NCBI GenBank assembly: GCA_029864225.1
Contig: JAOTTU010000042.1
Location: 1-14,503 of the forward strand
Source of the DNA: Gammaproteobacteria bacterium
GTDB lineage: Bacteria; Pseudomonadota; Gammaproteobacteria; UBA9214
Length of the DNA stretch: 14,503 bases
Reading direction: 5' to 3'
The translations under genes were made by a program, and so were the position numbers. Below the pieces are notes generated by a model, which did not search any database, was not told the origin of the DNA, and saw only the letters and a program-made list of their open reading frames with translations. Of this stretch, positions 1-6,641 are shown in pieces; position 1 is the stretch's first letter, and every line of letters starts with the position of its first letter.

Positions 1-534
1 GAACTCGGTCTCCACCACGGCGCGGCGCGAGACCACGACATTGTTACGGCGCTTGTCCAGCTTGATGACCTTGAACTCGAGTTCCTTGCCTTCCAGGAAG
101 ACCGGATCACGCACCGGGCGCACGTCTACCAGTGAACCGGGCAGGAATGCGCGGATATCCTCGATATCAACCGTGAAGCCACCCTTGACCTTACCGCTGA
201 TGACACCCTTGACGATGGCCTCTTCCTCGACTGCCTTTTCAAGGCGCCGCCAGACCTGGTCACGTTTTGCTTTTTCGCGGGACAGCCGGGTTTCACCGAA
301 ACCGTCCTCGATGGCCTCGAGCGAGACCTCGACTTCATCACCCACTTCAACTTCCAGTTCGCCCTGCGAATTCTTGAACTCTTCGATGGGAATGATGCCT
401 TCAGACTTCAAACCGGCATGAACCACCACACTGTCGGACTGGATATCAACAACAGTACCGGTAACTACAGCACCCCGCCGTAACTCCTGATTGGCAAGGC
501 TTTCTTCGAACATTTGAGCAAAACTTTCGGTCAT
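1..534 (-). CDS. rpsA: 30S ribosomal protein S1, 5' part (runs off window)
   Basis: S1 binds mRNA on the 30S subunit and helps load structured messages. The frame reads 178 residues from an ATG at 534 to the window edge without a stop, so only the N-terminal third of a protein that is normally about 550-560 residues is present. It begins MTESFAQMFEESL, as S1 proteins typically do. The first S1-like repeat covers about residues 19-86 (GAVVTGTVVDIQSDSVVVHAG), and the second about 105-171 (VKGVISGKVKGGFTVDIEDI, with the FLPGSLVD segment at 130-137). The first repeats bind the ribosome (S2) rather than RNA in known S1 proteins. A Shine-Dalgarno AAGGA lies at 551-547, 12 bases before the start. 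cmk lies upstream, the usual neighbour. Very secure identification. Confidence 0.97.
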   Translation of the reverse strand, partial: MTESFAQMFEESLANQELRRGAVVTGTVVDIQSDSVVVHAGLKSEGIIPIEEFKNSQGELEVEVGDEVEVSLEAIEDGFGETRLSREKAKRDQVWRRLEKAVEEEAIVKGVISGKVKGGFTVDIEDIRAFLPGSLVDVRPVRDPVFLEGKELEFKVIKLDKRRNNVVVSRRAVVETEF

Positions 535-652
535 GGGAATAACGTTTCCTTGAACTGCATTAGGCACAGTTCATCTATTCAGCCACGGCATCAGGCGACA
601 CCGCAGGTCAGGTTGATAAAATCGATCCGGGGCAGGCCCCGGATCGCCAGAA
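535..652 (-). promoter_or_regulatory. rpsA 5' leader with two stem-loops and three mini-ORFs
   Basis: Two inverted repeats are visible. The distal one is a perfect 10-bp stem with a 4-base loop (CGATCCGGGG at 623-632, CCCCGGATCG at 637-646), followed on the transcript by ATTTTATC, a poor U-tract. The proximal one is a perfect 7-bp stem with a 9-base loop (551-557 with 567-573). Its 3' arm ends on the first base of the Shine-Dalgarno AAGGA. Three ATG mini-ORFs at 591-571, 574-560 and 560-531 follow each other with overlapping stop and start codons, the last into rpsA. Enterobacterial rpsA leaders fold into hairpins through which S1 represses its own translation; this leader may act likewise, but that is inference. 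Confidence 0.5.
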
Positions 653-658
653 CACCAT

Positions 659-686
659 ATTATACGTGTATCTAACTAATTGTATA
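659..686 (-). promoter_or_regulatory. Predicted sigma-70 promoter of rpsA
   Basis: On the minus strand a perfect TATAAT (664-659) is preceded, after 16 bases, by TATACA (686-681), which matches four of six -35 consensus positions. The site starts just after the cmk stop codon, so rpsA can be transcribed alone as well as by read-through from cmk. Transcription would begin near 652, giving a leader of about 118 bases. This is sequence matching only. Confidence 0.6.
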
Positions 687-694
687 CGATTTTT

Positions 695-1387
695 CTAGAT
701 TTTTGCGCGGATCTGTCCAAGGATGATCGCGACGGTGGCGGCGACATCCAGGTCACTGCTGTCGACGATACAGGCATCTTCCGCCGCTACCAGGGGCGCG
801 GCTGTACGGGTGCGGTCACGCTCATCGCGCGCCCTGACCTCCTCGATGACCTCCTCCAGAGAGGCGTCAATTCCGTTATCTTTCAATTGGTTATATCGCC
901 TCAACGCACGTTCCTCGGGGCGTGCCTCGAGGAATATCTTGACTGCCGCATCCGGGAACACCACCGTCCCCATATCGCGGCCGTCGGCAATCAGGCCCGG
1001 CGGGCGCCGGTAACGGCGTTGCCAGGCCAGCAGGGCCGTGCGTACCGCCGGCAAGGCCGCGACCTGCGAGGCCGCATTGCCGGTTTCCTCGGAGCGCAGG
1101 GTCCGGGTGACATCCACCCCATCCAGCAGCACGCGCTCGTCACCGTTCTCTGAAAACCCAAATTCCGCGTTGATCCGGTCAGCCAGGGCCACCAGTGCAG
1201 GTTCGTCATCCAGCGCGATGCCGTCGCGCCGCGCCGCGCAGGCCAGCAGCCGGTAGAGGGCGCCGCTGTCGAGAAAATGCCAGCCGAGTTCAGCGGCCAG
1301 TCGCTGACTGACCGTACCCTTGCCGGACCCGCTGGGTCCGTCGACCGTAACCACCGGTACCTTGTAAGAAATGGTGTCAGAGCACAT
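695..1387 (-). CDS. cmk: Cytidylate kinase
   Basis: Phosphorylates CMP and dCMP with ATP, recycling cytidine nucleotides in the cytoplasm. The 230-residue length fits the type I bacterial family (about 220-230). The P-loop GPSGSGKGT is at residues 17-25, followed by the substrate-proximal LDSGALYR (39-46). The family signature DGRDMGTVVFP is at 135-145, and the arginine-rich lid RARDERDRTRTAAPL at 185-199. The ATG at 1387 was chosen because it leaves 15 residues before the conserved DGPSG, much as in the E. coli enzyme. No good ribosome site precedes it; AAGGA is about 20 bases away and lies inside a dispersed repeat. A GTG at codon 12, preceded by AAGG, is an alternative. The gene sits directly upstream of rpsA, the standard arrangement in Gammaproteobacteria. 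Confidence 0.96.
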   Translation of the reverse strand: MCSDTISYKVPVVTVDGPSGSGKGTVSQRLAAELGWHFLDSGALYRLLACAARRDGIALDDEPALVALADRINAEFGFSENGDERVLLDGVDVTRTLRSEETGNAASQVAALPAVRTALLAWQRRYRRPPGLIADGRDMGTVVFPDAAVKIFLEARPEERALRRYNQLKDNGIDASLEEVIEEVRARDERDRTRTAAPLVAAEDACIVDSSDLDVAATVAIILGQIRAKI

Positions 1388-1398
1388 TTTCTACTTAC

Positions 1399-1470
1399 TT
1401 CGCGTCCTTTGCGCCTTTGCGGTGATATTTATTTGTTTAATGGTTTTCTCTGCGCCCTCGGCATCTCTGG
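1399..1470. repeat. Dispersed TTTGCG-type intergenic repeat, copy A
   Basis: The plus strand carries a phased run of TTTGCG words with period 8-9. The 24 bases at 1402-1425 are identical to 5377-5400. A second, decayed unit follows at about 1447-1470 (CTCTGCGCCCTCGGCATCTC). A further 14-base match, GCGGTGAAAAATCC at 1517-1530, recurs inverted at 5022-5035, so more of the 258-bp aroA-cmk gap is repeat-derived. From memory, repeats of this kind are scattered between genes in many environmental bacteria; no mobility function is visible. Confidence 0.75.
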
Positions 1471-1555
1471 GCTACTGCTCCCTGCGTTGCTCTAACTCCT
1501 CCTTCCCTGGAGTCGTGCGGTGAAAAATCCCGCATCAATCAGAATCGGCAGCTTG

Positions 1556-1594
1556 CCTATTGTTTCCGGTGTGCACGGCACACCACACAATAGG
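1556..1594. repeat. Imperfect inverted repeat between aroA and cmk
   Basis: CCTATTG (1556-1562) pairs with CAATAGG (1588-1594), and inside it GGTGTGC (1568-1574) pairs with GCACACC (1578-1584). The inner loop is three bases and the two stems are separated by an asymmetric internal loop of five and three bases. There is no T-run on either side, so it is not an ordinary intrinsic terminator. It could be a processing or stability hairpin in the aroA-cmk transcript, or a protein site. Confidence 0.55.
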
Positions 1595-1645
1595 TCGTTA
1601 AATAACCAGGGCATCCTAAGTGTTAAATGTGTTCTGGCAACTTGT

Positions 1646-2965
1646 TCAGGACTCGATGTGCAGGCCCGCCTGCCCGGCCAGCTCGACAAACCCCGGAAAC
1701 GAGGTGTTCACATTGGCACAGTCGCTGATCTCGATCGGCCCCTGCGCCTGCAGCGCCGCCATGGCAAAGGCCATGGCAATGCGGTGGTCGCCGTGGCTGT
1801 TCACGCGACCCGCGCCAATCGCACCGCCCTCGATGATCATCCCGTCCGGCGTGGCCTGTGCATTCACACCCAGTGCTGCCAGGCCGTCGGCCATCACCTG
1901 GATGCGGTCACTCTCCTTGACACGCAGCTCTTCCGCCCCGGTCAGGACGGTCCGGCCCTCGGCACAGGCGGCGGCCACGAACAGGGCGGGAAATTCGTCG
2001 ATCGCCAGCGGCACCAGTTCGGGCGGGATGTCGATGCCGTGCAGCCTTGCCGCGCGGACATGCAGGTCGGCCACCGGCTCGCCGCCGACCTCGCGCCGGT
2101 TTTCGATCCCGATCGACGCCCCCATCCGGATGAGGATGTCGATCACCCCGGTGCGGGTCGGGTTGATGCCCACGTGTTCCAGCACCAGGTCGGACCCCGG
2201 TGCGATACTGGCACCGACCAGGAAAAAGGCGGCCGATGAAATGTCCGCCGGCACATCGATGGCCATACCGCGCAGCATGTGCCCGCCTTCGAGGCAGACC
2301 CGGTTGCCATCCCGCTGCACGGGATAACCCATGCCGGCCAGCATGCGCTCGGTGTGGTCGCGGGTCGGGGCCGGCTCGGTCACGCAGGTCCGGCCGCTGG
2401 CATAGAGGCCGGCCAGCAGCACACTGGACTTGACCTGGGCACTGGCGACCGGCATGGCATAGTCGATACCCGTCAGCTGCGCACCGCCCCGGATGACCAG
2501 CGGCGCCGTGCCTCTGTCGGTGGTGCCGATGTGTGCGCCCATGCGCGCCAGCGGTTCGACCACGCGTTTCATGGGGCGGCCGGACAGCGAGGCATCACCC
2601 GTCAGCGTGGCGTTGAATGACTGGCCGGCGAGCAGGCCGGCCATCAGGCGCATGGAGGTCCCGGAATTGCCCAGGTCCAGCGGCTGCGACGGTGGCTGCA
2701 GGCCATGCAGGCCCACACCCTGGATACGTACCCGACCGTTCACCGGCCCCTCGATCAGGACCCCCATCGCCTTGAAGGCGGCCAGTGTCGCCAGGCTGTC
2801 ATCGCCCTCGAGGAAGCCGGTGACCCGGGTCTCTCCCTCGGCCAGCGACCCCAGCATGATGGAGCGGTGTGAAATGGACTTGTCGCCCGGCACCCGCAGG
2901 CGCCCCTGGAGTCGTCCCCCCGGGGCCACGCTGAAGCGCACGGATTTGCTGTCTGACCCGGACAT
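1646..2965 (-). CDS. aroA: 3-phosphoshikimate 1-carboxyvinyltransferase (EPSP synthase), class II type
   Basis: Joins shikimate 3-phosphate and phosphoenolpyruvate to give EPSP, the sixth step of the shikimate pathway. The protein has 439 residues, usual for the family. The active-site loop VPGDKSISHR is at 25-34, LDLGNSGTSMR at 96-106, the pair RPMKRVVEPL at 130-139, the catalytic region AIDEFP at 321-326, ESDRI at 351-355 and HGDHRIAM at 391-398. All four motifs used to define class II (glyphosate-tolerant) enzymes occur: GDKS (27-30), SAQVK (175-179), RDHTE (202-206) and NPTR (268-271). The ATG follows the tyrA stop by 11 bases, so the two are almost certainly co-transcribed. The ribosome site is weak (GGGAAATAGG), suggesting coupling to tyrA translation. 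Downstream cmk is 258 bp away. Confidence 0.97.
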   Translation of the reverse strand: MSGSDSKSVRFSVAPGGRLQGRLRVPGDKSISHRSIMLGSLAEGETRVTGFLEGDDSLATLAAFKAMGVLIEGPVNGRVRIQGVGLHGLQPPSQPLDLGNSGTSMRLMAGLLAGQSFNATLTGDASLSGRPMKRVVEPLARMGAHIGTTDRGTAPLVIRGGAQLTGIDYAMPVASAQVKSSVLLAGLYASGRTCVTEPAPTRDHTERMLAGMGYPVQRDGNRVCLEGGHMLRGMAIDVPADISSAAFFLVGASIAPGSDLVLEHVGINPTRTGVIDILIRMGASIGIENRREVGGEPVADLHVRAARLHGIDIPPELVPLAIDEFPALFVAAACAEGRTVLTGAEELRVKESDRIQVMADGLAALGVNAQATPDGMIIEGGAIGAGRVNSHGDHRIAMAFAMAALQAQGPIEISDCANVNTSFPGFVELAGQAGLHIES

Positions 2966-2976
2966 GATGTCGTGGC

Positions 2977-3837
2977 CTATTTCCCGATGTGGCGATCGCG
3001 CGCCTGTTTGGCCGAGGTGAATATCGCCAGCAGCTTGTCGCTGTCATGCACATGCACCGCGCCCTTGAGAACCCGCAGATCCTCGATGAACCGGTCGATC
3101 AAAAGCTCGATGGCATCGCCGTTGGCCAGGCAGATATCGCGCCACATGACGGGGTCACTGGAAGCGATCCGGGTAAAGTCACGAAAGCCACCGGCGGCAT
3201 ATTCGAATACCTCGTCATGGTCACCAAGGCGTGCCAGGCTGTCGACCAGGGTATAGGCCAGCACGTGCGGCAGGTGGCTGGTCGCGGCCAGCACGGCATC
3301 GTGATGAACCGCTGTCATCTCGGAGACGCGGGCACCGGCCGCCTCCCACATGGCGCGCACCCGGGCGGTGGCCTCCGGATCGGTCATCTCCGTGGGCGTG
3401 AGAATGACACGCCGGTCCCGGTAAAGCCCGGCAAACGACGCACTGACGCCGCTCTGCTCGGTCCCGGCAATGGGATGGCCGGGCACGAAATTACCCGGGA
3501 GCACACCGAAGGCACGCTGCGCCGCCTCGAGTACGCTGCCCTTGGCGCTGCCCGCATCCGTCAGGACGGCGTCATCGGCAAGGTGGCCGTGTACGGCGCT
3601 GAACACCGACTCCATCGCTCCGAGCGGGACTGCGACCAGCACCATGTCCGCACCGGCAACGGCGCGGGCGGGATCGGTATCGAAACGGTCGATGACCCCC
3701 AGCTCCACTGCCTGCTGCAGGTGTGCTGGGTTGCGTCCGCTACCCACCACCTCCTTGCAGAAACCGGCCTCCCGCAATGCGCGTGCCAGTGAACCGCCGA
3801 TCAGGCCAACCCCGATGATGCACAATCGTTCAATCAC
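2977..3837 (-). CDS. tyrA: Prephenate/arogenate (cyclohexadienyl) dehydrogenase
   Basis: Oxidatively decarboxylates prephenate (or arogenate) on the way to tyrosine. The 286-residue protein has an N-terminal Rossmann fold with GVGLIGGS at 9-16, then the family signature PGHPIAGTEQSG at 119-130, whose His121 is the expected catalytic histidine. SHLPH at 187-191 and GGFRDFTRIASSDPVMW at 216-232 belong to the helical dimerisation half. There is no fused chorismate mutase and no ACT domain, unlike the enteric TyrA. The start is a GTG at 3837 whose bases overlap the hisC stop (GTGA), so translation is probably coupled. aroA follows after 11 bp. Whether prephenate or arogenate is preferred, and NAD or NADP, cannot be read from the sequence. 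Confidence 0.94.
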   Translation of the reverse strand: MIERLCIIGVGLIGGSLARALREAGFCKEVVGSGRNPAHLQQAVELGVIDRFDTDPARAVAGADMVLVAVPLGAMESVFSAVHGHLADDAVLTDAGSAKGSVLEAAQRAFGVLPGNFVPGHPIAGTEQSGVSASFAGLYRDRRVILTPTEMTDPEATARVRAMWEAAGARVSEMTAVHHDAVLAATSHLPHVLAYTLVDSLARLGDHDEVFEYAAGGFRDFTRIASSDPVMWRDICLANGDAIELLIDRFIEDLRVLKGAVHVHDSDKLLAIFTSAKQARDRHIGK

Positions 3838-4955
3838 GTCAGCACCTTTTCCATTGCCGCCAGCAGGCGTTCATTTTCCGCTGGCAACCCGACCGTCACC
3901 CGCAGGTGGTTCGGCATTTCGTAGTTGGCAACCGGACGCACAATCACCCCGCTCTGCAACAGGTCCGCATAGACCGCAGCCGCGGGCTGTCCCACATCGA
4001 CGGCGACAAAATTCCCGACTGACTCTATACAGGATAACCCGAGCCCTTCGAATCCCGACACCAGCTGCGCCATGCCCGCATGGTTCACGCGCAGGGTCTC
4101 CTCCAGGTGGCCACTGTCATCGAGCGCTGCCAGCGCCGCCGCCTGCCCTACCGTGTTCACATTGAAGGGATGGCGCACGCGATTCAGCAGGCCGGCGACC
4201 TCCGGGTGCGATACGGCATAGCCCACCCGCAGGCCGGCCAGACCATAGGCCTTGGAAAAGGTCCGGGTCACGATCAGGTTGGGACAATCGGCCAGCCAGC
4301 GGCTGCTGTCGGGATAATCCGCCTCATCCACGTATTCGAAATAGGCCTCGTCGATGACCACCATGACGTGATCCGGCAGGCCGTCCACGAAGGTCCGTAA
4401 TTCGGCCTCCGCCAGCCAGGTCCCGGTCGGGTTGTTGGGGTTGGCGATGAACACCAGCCGGGTCTGCGGACCAACCCGTTCCGCCATGGCCGCCAGATCA
4501 TGGCCATAGGCCGGGCCGTTGCTGCCGTCGGCCGCCGGGGCGACGCGGGCGCGGGCACCGGTGGCCTGCACGACAATCGGATAAACGGCAAAGGCATGCT
4601 GCGAATAGACCGCCTCGACGCCGGGGCCGAGGAAGACCCGCGCAATCATGTCGAGCACGTCGTTGGAGCCGTTGCCCTGCGTGATGGCGGCGGGTGAGAC
4701 GGCGTGTTTCCCGGCCAGCTTCTCTGCCAGCAGGTAACCGCTGCCCTCCGGGTAGCGTGACAGCTCCGCCAGCGCCGCGCGCGCGGCGGCAATCGCCAGC
4801 GCGCCCGGTCCGAGCGGATTCTCGTTGGAGGCCAGCTTGACGGCATCGCGGATACCGTACTCGCGTTCGAGTTCGGCCAGCGGCTTCCCCGGCTGATAGG
4901 CCTGCAGGCCGCGCACACCGGGCACCGCGAGCTCCATGTAGTCCGTGGGTGTCAT
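3834..4955 (-). CDS. hisC: Histidinol-phosphate / aromatic aminotransferase
   Basis: A PLP-dependent fold I aminotransferase that makes histidinol phosphate and, in this context, probably also aminates phenylpyruvate and 4-hydroxyphenylpyruvate. It has 373 residues. Visible landmarks are LASNENPLGP (41-50), the cofactor-binding NPNNPTG (172-178), IDEAYFEY (201-208), the Schiff-base lysine Lys235 within RTFSKAYGLAGLR (231-243), and the C-terminal LRVTVG (351-356). It is far from any other his gene and lies between pheA and tyrA, the position of the second hisC copy (hisC2, or hisHb) in Pseudomonas. The start is ATG 4955 with AAGGA about 14 bases upstream, a long spacing; Met7 is a possible alternative. 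Its 3' end overlaps tyrA by 4 bp. Upstream it is separated from pheA by a 524-bp repeat island. Confidence 0.94.
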   Translation of the reverse strand: MTPTDYMELAVPGVRGLQAYQPGKPLAELEREYGIRDAVKLASNENPLGPGALAIAAARAALAELSRYPEGSGYLLAEKLAGKHAVSPAAITQGNGSNDVLDMIARVFLGPGVEAVYSQHAFAVYPIVVQATGARARVAPAADGSNGPAYGHDLAAMAERVGPQTRLVFIANPNNPTGTWLAEAELRTFVDGLPDHVMVVIDEAYFEYVDEADYPDSSRWLADCPNLIVTRTFSKAYGLAGLRVGYAVSHPEVAGLLNRVRHPFNVNTVGQAAALAALDDSGHLEETLRVNHAGMAQLVSGFEGLGLSCIESVGNFVAVDVGQPAAAVYADLLQSGVIVRPVANYEMPNHLRVTVGLPAENERLLAAMEKVLT

Positions 4956-4992
4956 CGTTTAATTCAGTGTCCTTGTAAAAAAGGCCCGATGT

Positions 4993-5060
4993 TTACCGCA
5001 AAGGCGCAAAGAAAAAACACAGGATTTTTCACCGCAGAGACGCCGAGGACGCAGAGTAAA
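4993..5060. repeat. Dispersed TTTGCG-type repeat, copy B (inverted, two units)
   Basis: Two units read in the opposite direction to copies A and C: ACCGCAAAGGCGCAAAG near 4995-5011, then CACCGCAGAGACGCCGAGGA near 5030-5049 followed by CGCAGAGTAAAAAA. Together with copy C (5371-5446) it forms a large inverted repeat flanking about 310 bp. The copy lies 40-100 bases upstream of the hisC start, so any hisC promoter would have to work in or around it. I saw no convincing sigma-70 pair there. Confidence 0.75.
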
Positions 5061-5203
5061 AAATCCATAGTAAAAAATCTGAACTCACCGCTGTTCCATA
5101 AAAATTGATCGGGTTATTTGTACAGTCATGCATGAAAAGGCTGATACCGGCTGTTCCTGCAGATGGAATATGAATCCGCATCGCCGTCATACAAACAGAA
5201 CGT

Positions 5204-5314
5204 CCCTTCTCCTTTATGCCCGTTTTTTTGGGTGCTCCGGGAGAAGGGCAGGATGAGGGGCTTTGAATTCATGCAGTTATCTTTATTCAAATCCCCTCTC
5301 CCCAATCCTCTCCC
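5204..5314. repeat. Imperfect long hairpin, second dispersed-repeat type
   Basis: An arm at 5239-5268 and the reverse complement of 5285-5314 agree at 22 of 30 positions, around a 16-base loop. The inner part, GAGGGGCTTTGAAT (5255-5268) against ATTCAAATCCCCTC (5285-5298), agrees at 13 of 14. A competing stem pairs CCCTTCTCC (5204-5212) with GGAGAAGGG (5240-5248). The rest of the 4956-5479 gap holds no credible gene: open frames there are short, repeat-derived and unlike proteins. By memory, GAGAAGGG...GATGAGGGG repeats are common between proteobacterial genes. Confidence 0.65.
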
Positions 5315-5370
5315 GATGAGAGATGGAGTTTGTGGAACAGCAGTGGGTGCAACCATAATCTTATGGGATT

Positions 5371-5446
5371 TTCTTTGCGTCCTTTGCGCCTTTGCGGTGA
5401 GGAATTTTTTTACTTTTCTCTGCGTCCTTTGCGTCTCCGCGGTGAA
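5371..5446. repeat. Dispersed TTTGCG-type repeat, copy C (two units)
   Basis: Two units in direct orientation on the plus strand: one at 5371-5400, whose 5377-5400 segment is identical to 1402-1425, and one at about 5414-5446 (CTCTGCGTCCTTTGCGTC, then CGCGGTGAA). They are separated by an AT-rich spacer. Copy C ends 33 bp downstream of the pheA stop codon, so the pheA message must read through it to reach hisC. Confidence 0.75.
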
Positions 5447-5479
5447 TTTATATCGAACCGCAGATAACCTGGGCAGCGT

Positions 5480-6565
5480 CTACAGGACAGCCCGGGGGTA
5501 GGAGCCCAGCACCTTGACGGCGAAGGTCCTCGCCTTGAGCTCGGCCAGCGCCGCGGCAACGGCGGCATCTTCCCGGTGCCCTTCCAGGTCGATATAGAAG
5601 ACATAGTCCCACACGCCCTGGCGGGAGGGGCGCGATTCGATCCGCGTCATGCTGATGTTGTTCTGCGCAATCGGCTGCAGCATTTCATACAGGGCGCCCG
5701 GCACATTGTGCACCGACACCAGGACCGAGGTCTTGTCATTGCCGCTGGCCAGCACATTGCGGTTGCCGATCACCAGGAAGCGGGTGGTGTTATCCGGTTC
5801 GTCCTCGATATTGCGCACCACGATGTTCACGCCATACAACTCGGCCGCCATGTCCCCGGCAATGGCCGCCGTCCCGGGTGAGTCCGACACCATTCGTGCC
5901 GCCTCGGCATTGCTGCTGACCGCCACACGCTCGGCATGCGGCAGATTGATATCCAGCCAGCCACGGCACTGCGCCAGGGCCTGCTGGTGAGCCAGCACCT
6001 GATTTATCTTTACTAGATCAGCGTCCGTGGCCAGCAGATGATGATGAATGCGCTGCTCCACCTCGCCGCAGATACTCAGGGGCGAACGCTGAAACAGGTC
6101 CAGGGTATGACTGATCACGCCCTCGGTGGAATTCTCGATCGGGACCACGCCGTAATCGGCGGAACCGGCCTCCACCTCCCTGAACACGTCATCGATACCG
6201 TCCAGCGCCAGGGTCTGTACGGAATGGCCGAAATGCTTGAGGGCCGCCGCCTGGGTGAAGGTCCCCGCCGGGCCCAGGAAGGCAATGGTCAGCGGTTTCT
6301 CCAGCGCCAGGCAGGCCGACATGATTTCCCTGAACAGGCGCACCATCTCCTCGGCCGGCAGCGGCCCGGTATTTCGCTCGCTGATGCACCGCAGCACAGC
6401 GGCCTCCCTTTCCGGGCGGTAATAGTCGGAGCTGTCCTGGGTGGCGGATTTTAACTCGGCGATGGCCTTGGCACAGCTCGCGCGCTCGTTGATCAGATCC
6501 TGGATCTGTTCATCCAGGGTATCGATGCGGTCGCGCAAGCTATCGAGATTGTTATCGCTACTCAT
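5480..6565 (-). CDS. pheA: Bifunctional chorismate mutase / prephenate dehydratase (P-protein)
   Basis: Converts chorismate to prephenate and then phenylpyruvate, committing carbon to phenylalanine. The 361 residues show three domains. An AroQ-type chorismate mutase covers about 5-88, with Arg11, Arg28, Lys39 and the YRPERE segment at 49-54. Prephenate dehydratase covers about 93-270: AFLGPAGTFTQAAA (95-108), VPIENSTEGV (141-150) and the catalytic NTTRF (259-263). A C-terminal ACT domain covers about 278-355, with GALY (290-293) and ESRP (310-313), the phenylalanine-binding motifs, so feedback inhibition is expected. An in-frame TGA lies only six bases upstream of the ATG, fixing the 5' limit. 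No strong ribosome site is seen. It follows serA by 76 bp. I saw no phenylalanine-rich leader peptide or attenuator. Confidence 0.97.
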   Translation of the reverse strand: MSSDNNLDSLRDRIDTLDEQIQDLINERASCAKAIAELKSATQDSSDYYRPEREAAVLRCISERNTGPLPAEEMVRLFREIMSACLALEKPLTIAFLGPAGTFTQAAALKHFGHSVQTLALDGIDDVFREVEAGSADYGVVPIENSTEGVISHTLDLFQRSPLSICGEVEQRIHHHLLATDADLVKINQVLAHQQALAQCRGWLDINLPHAERVAVSSNAEAARMVSDSPGTAAIAGDMAAELYGVNIVVRNIEDEPDNTTRFLVIGNRNVLASGNDKTSVLVSVHNVPGALYEMLQPIAQNNISMTRIESRPSRQGVWDYVFYIDLEGHREDAAVAAALAELKARTFAVKVLGSYPRAVL

Positions 6566-6641
6566 GCTTCAGAAGGGTAACGCAAACCGGATGATGAAGA
6601 CATAGCACCCCCGGCCATGGCGTCGCGCACGAGGCGACCGG

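Noticed and set aside
535..694. Terminator between cmk and rpsA at 623-646
   Set aside because: The stem is strong, but it lies downstream of the predicted rpsA promoter and is followed by ATTTTATC instead of a continuous T-run, so a leader structure fits better.
1520..2239. A 239-codon plus-strand frame opposite aroA
   Set aside because: It overlaps the conserved aroA gene, has no recognisable domain or ribosome site, and has the composition of an antisense shadow.
5371..5446. CRISPR-like spacing of two similar units
   Set aside because: There are only two degenerate units per site, the spacer is a low-complexity AT tract, and no cas genes are present.
5126..5501. Short open frames in the pheA-hisC gap, with peptides like FLCVLCAFAV and FLCVLCVSAV
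   Set aside because: They are direct translations of the TTTGCG repeats; similar peptides come from the same repeat in other genomes and do not indicate a protein.
6566..6641. Phenylalanine attenuator or leader peptide before pheA
   Set aside because: The 76-bp gap has no phenylalanine-rich frame and no terminator/antiterminator pair.
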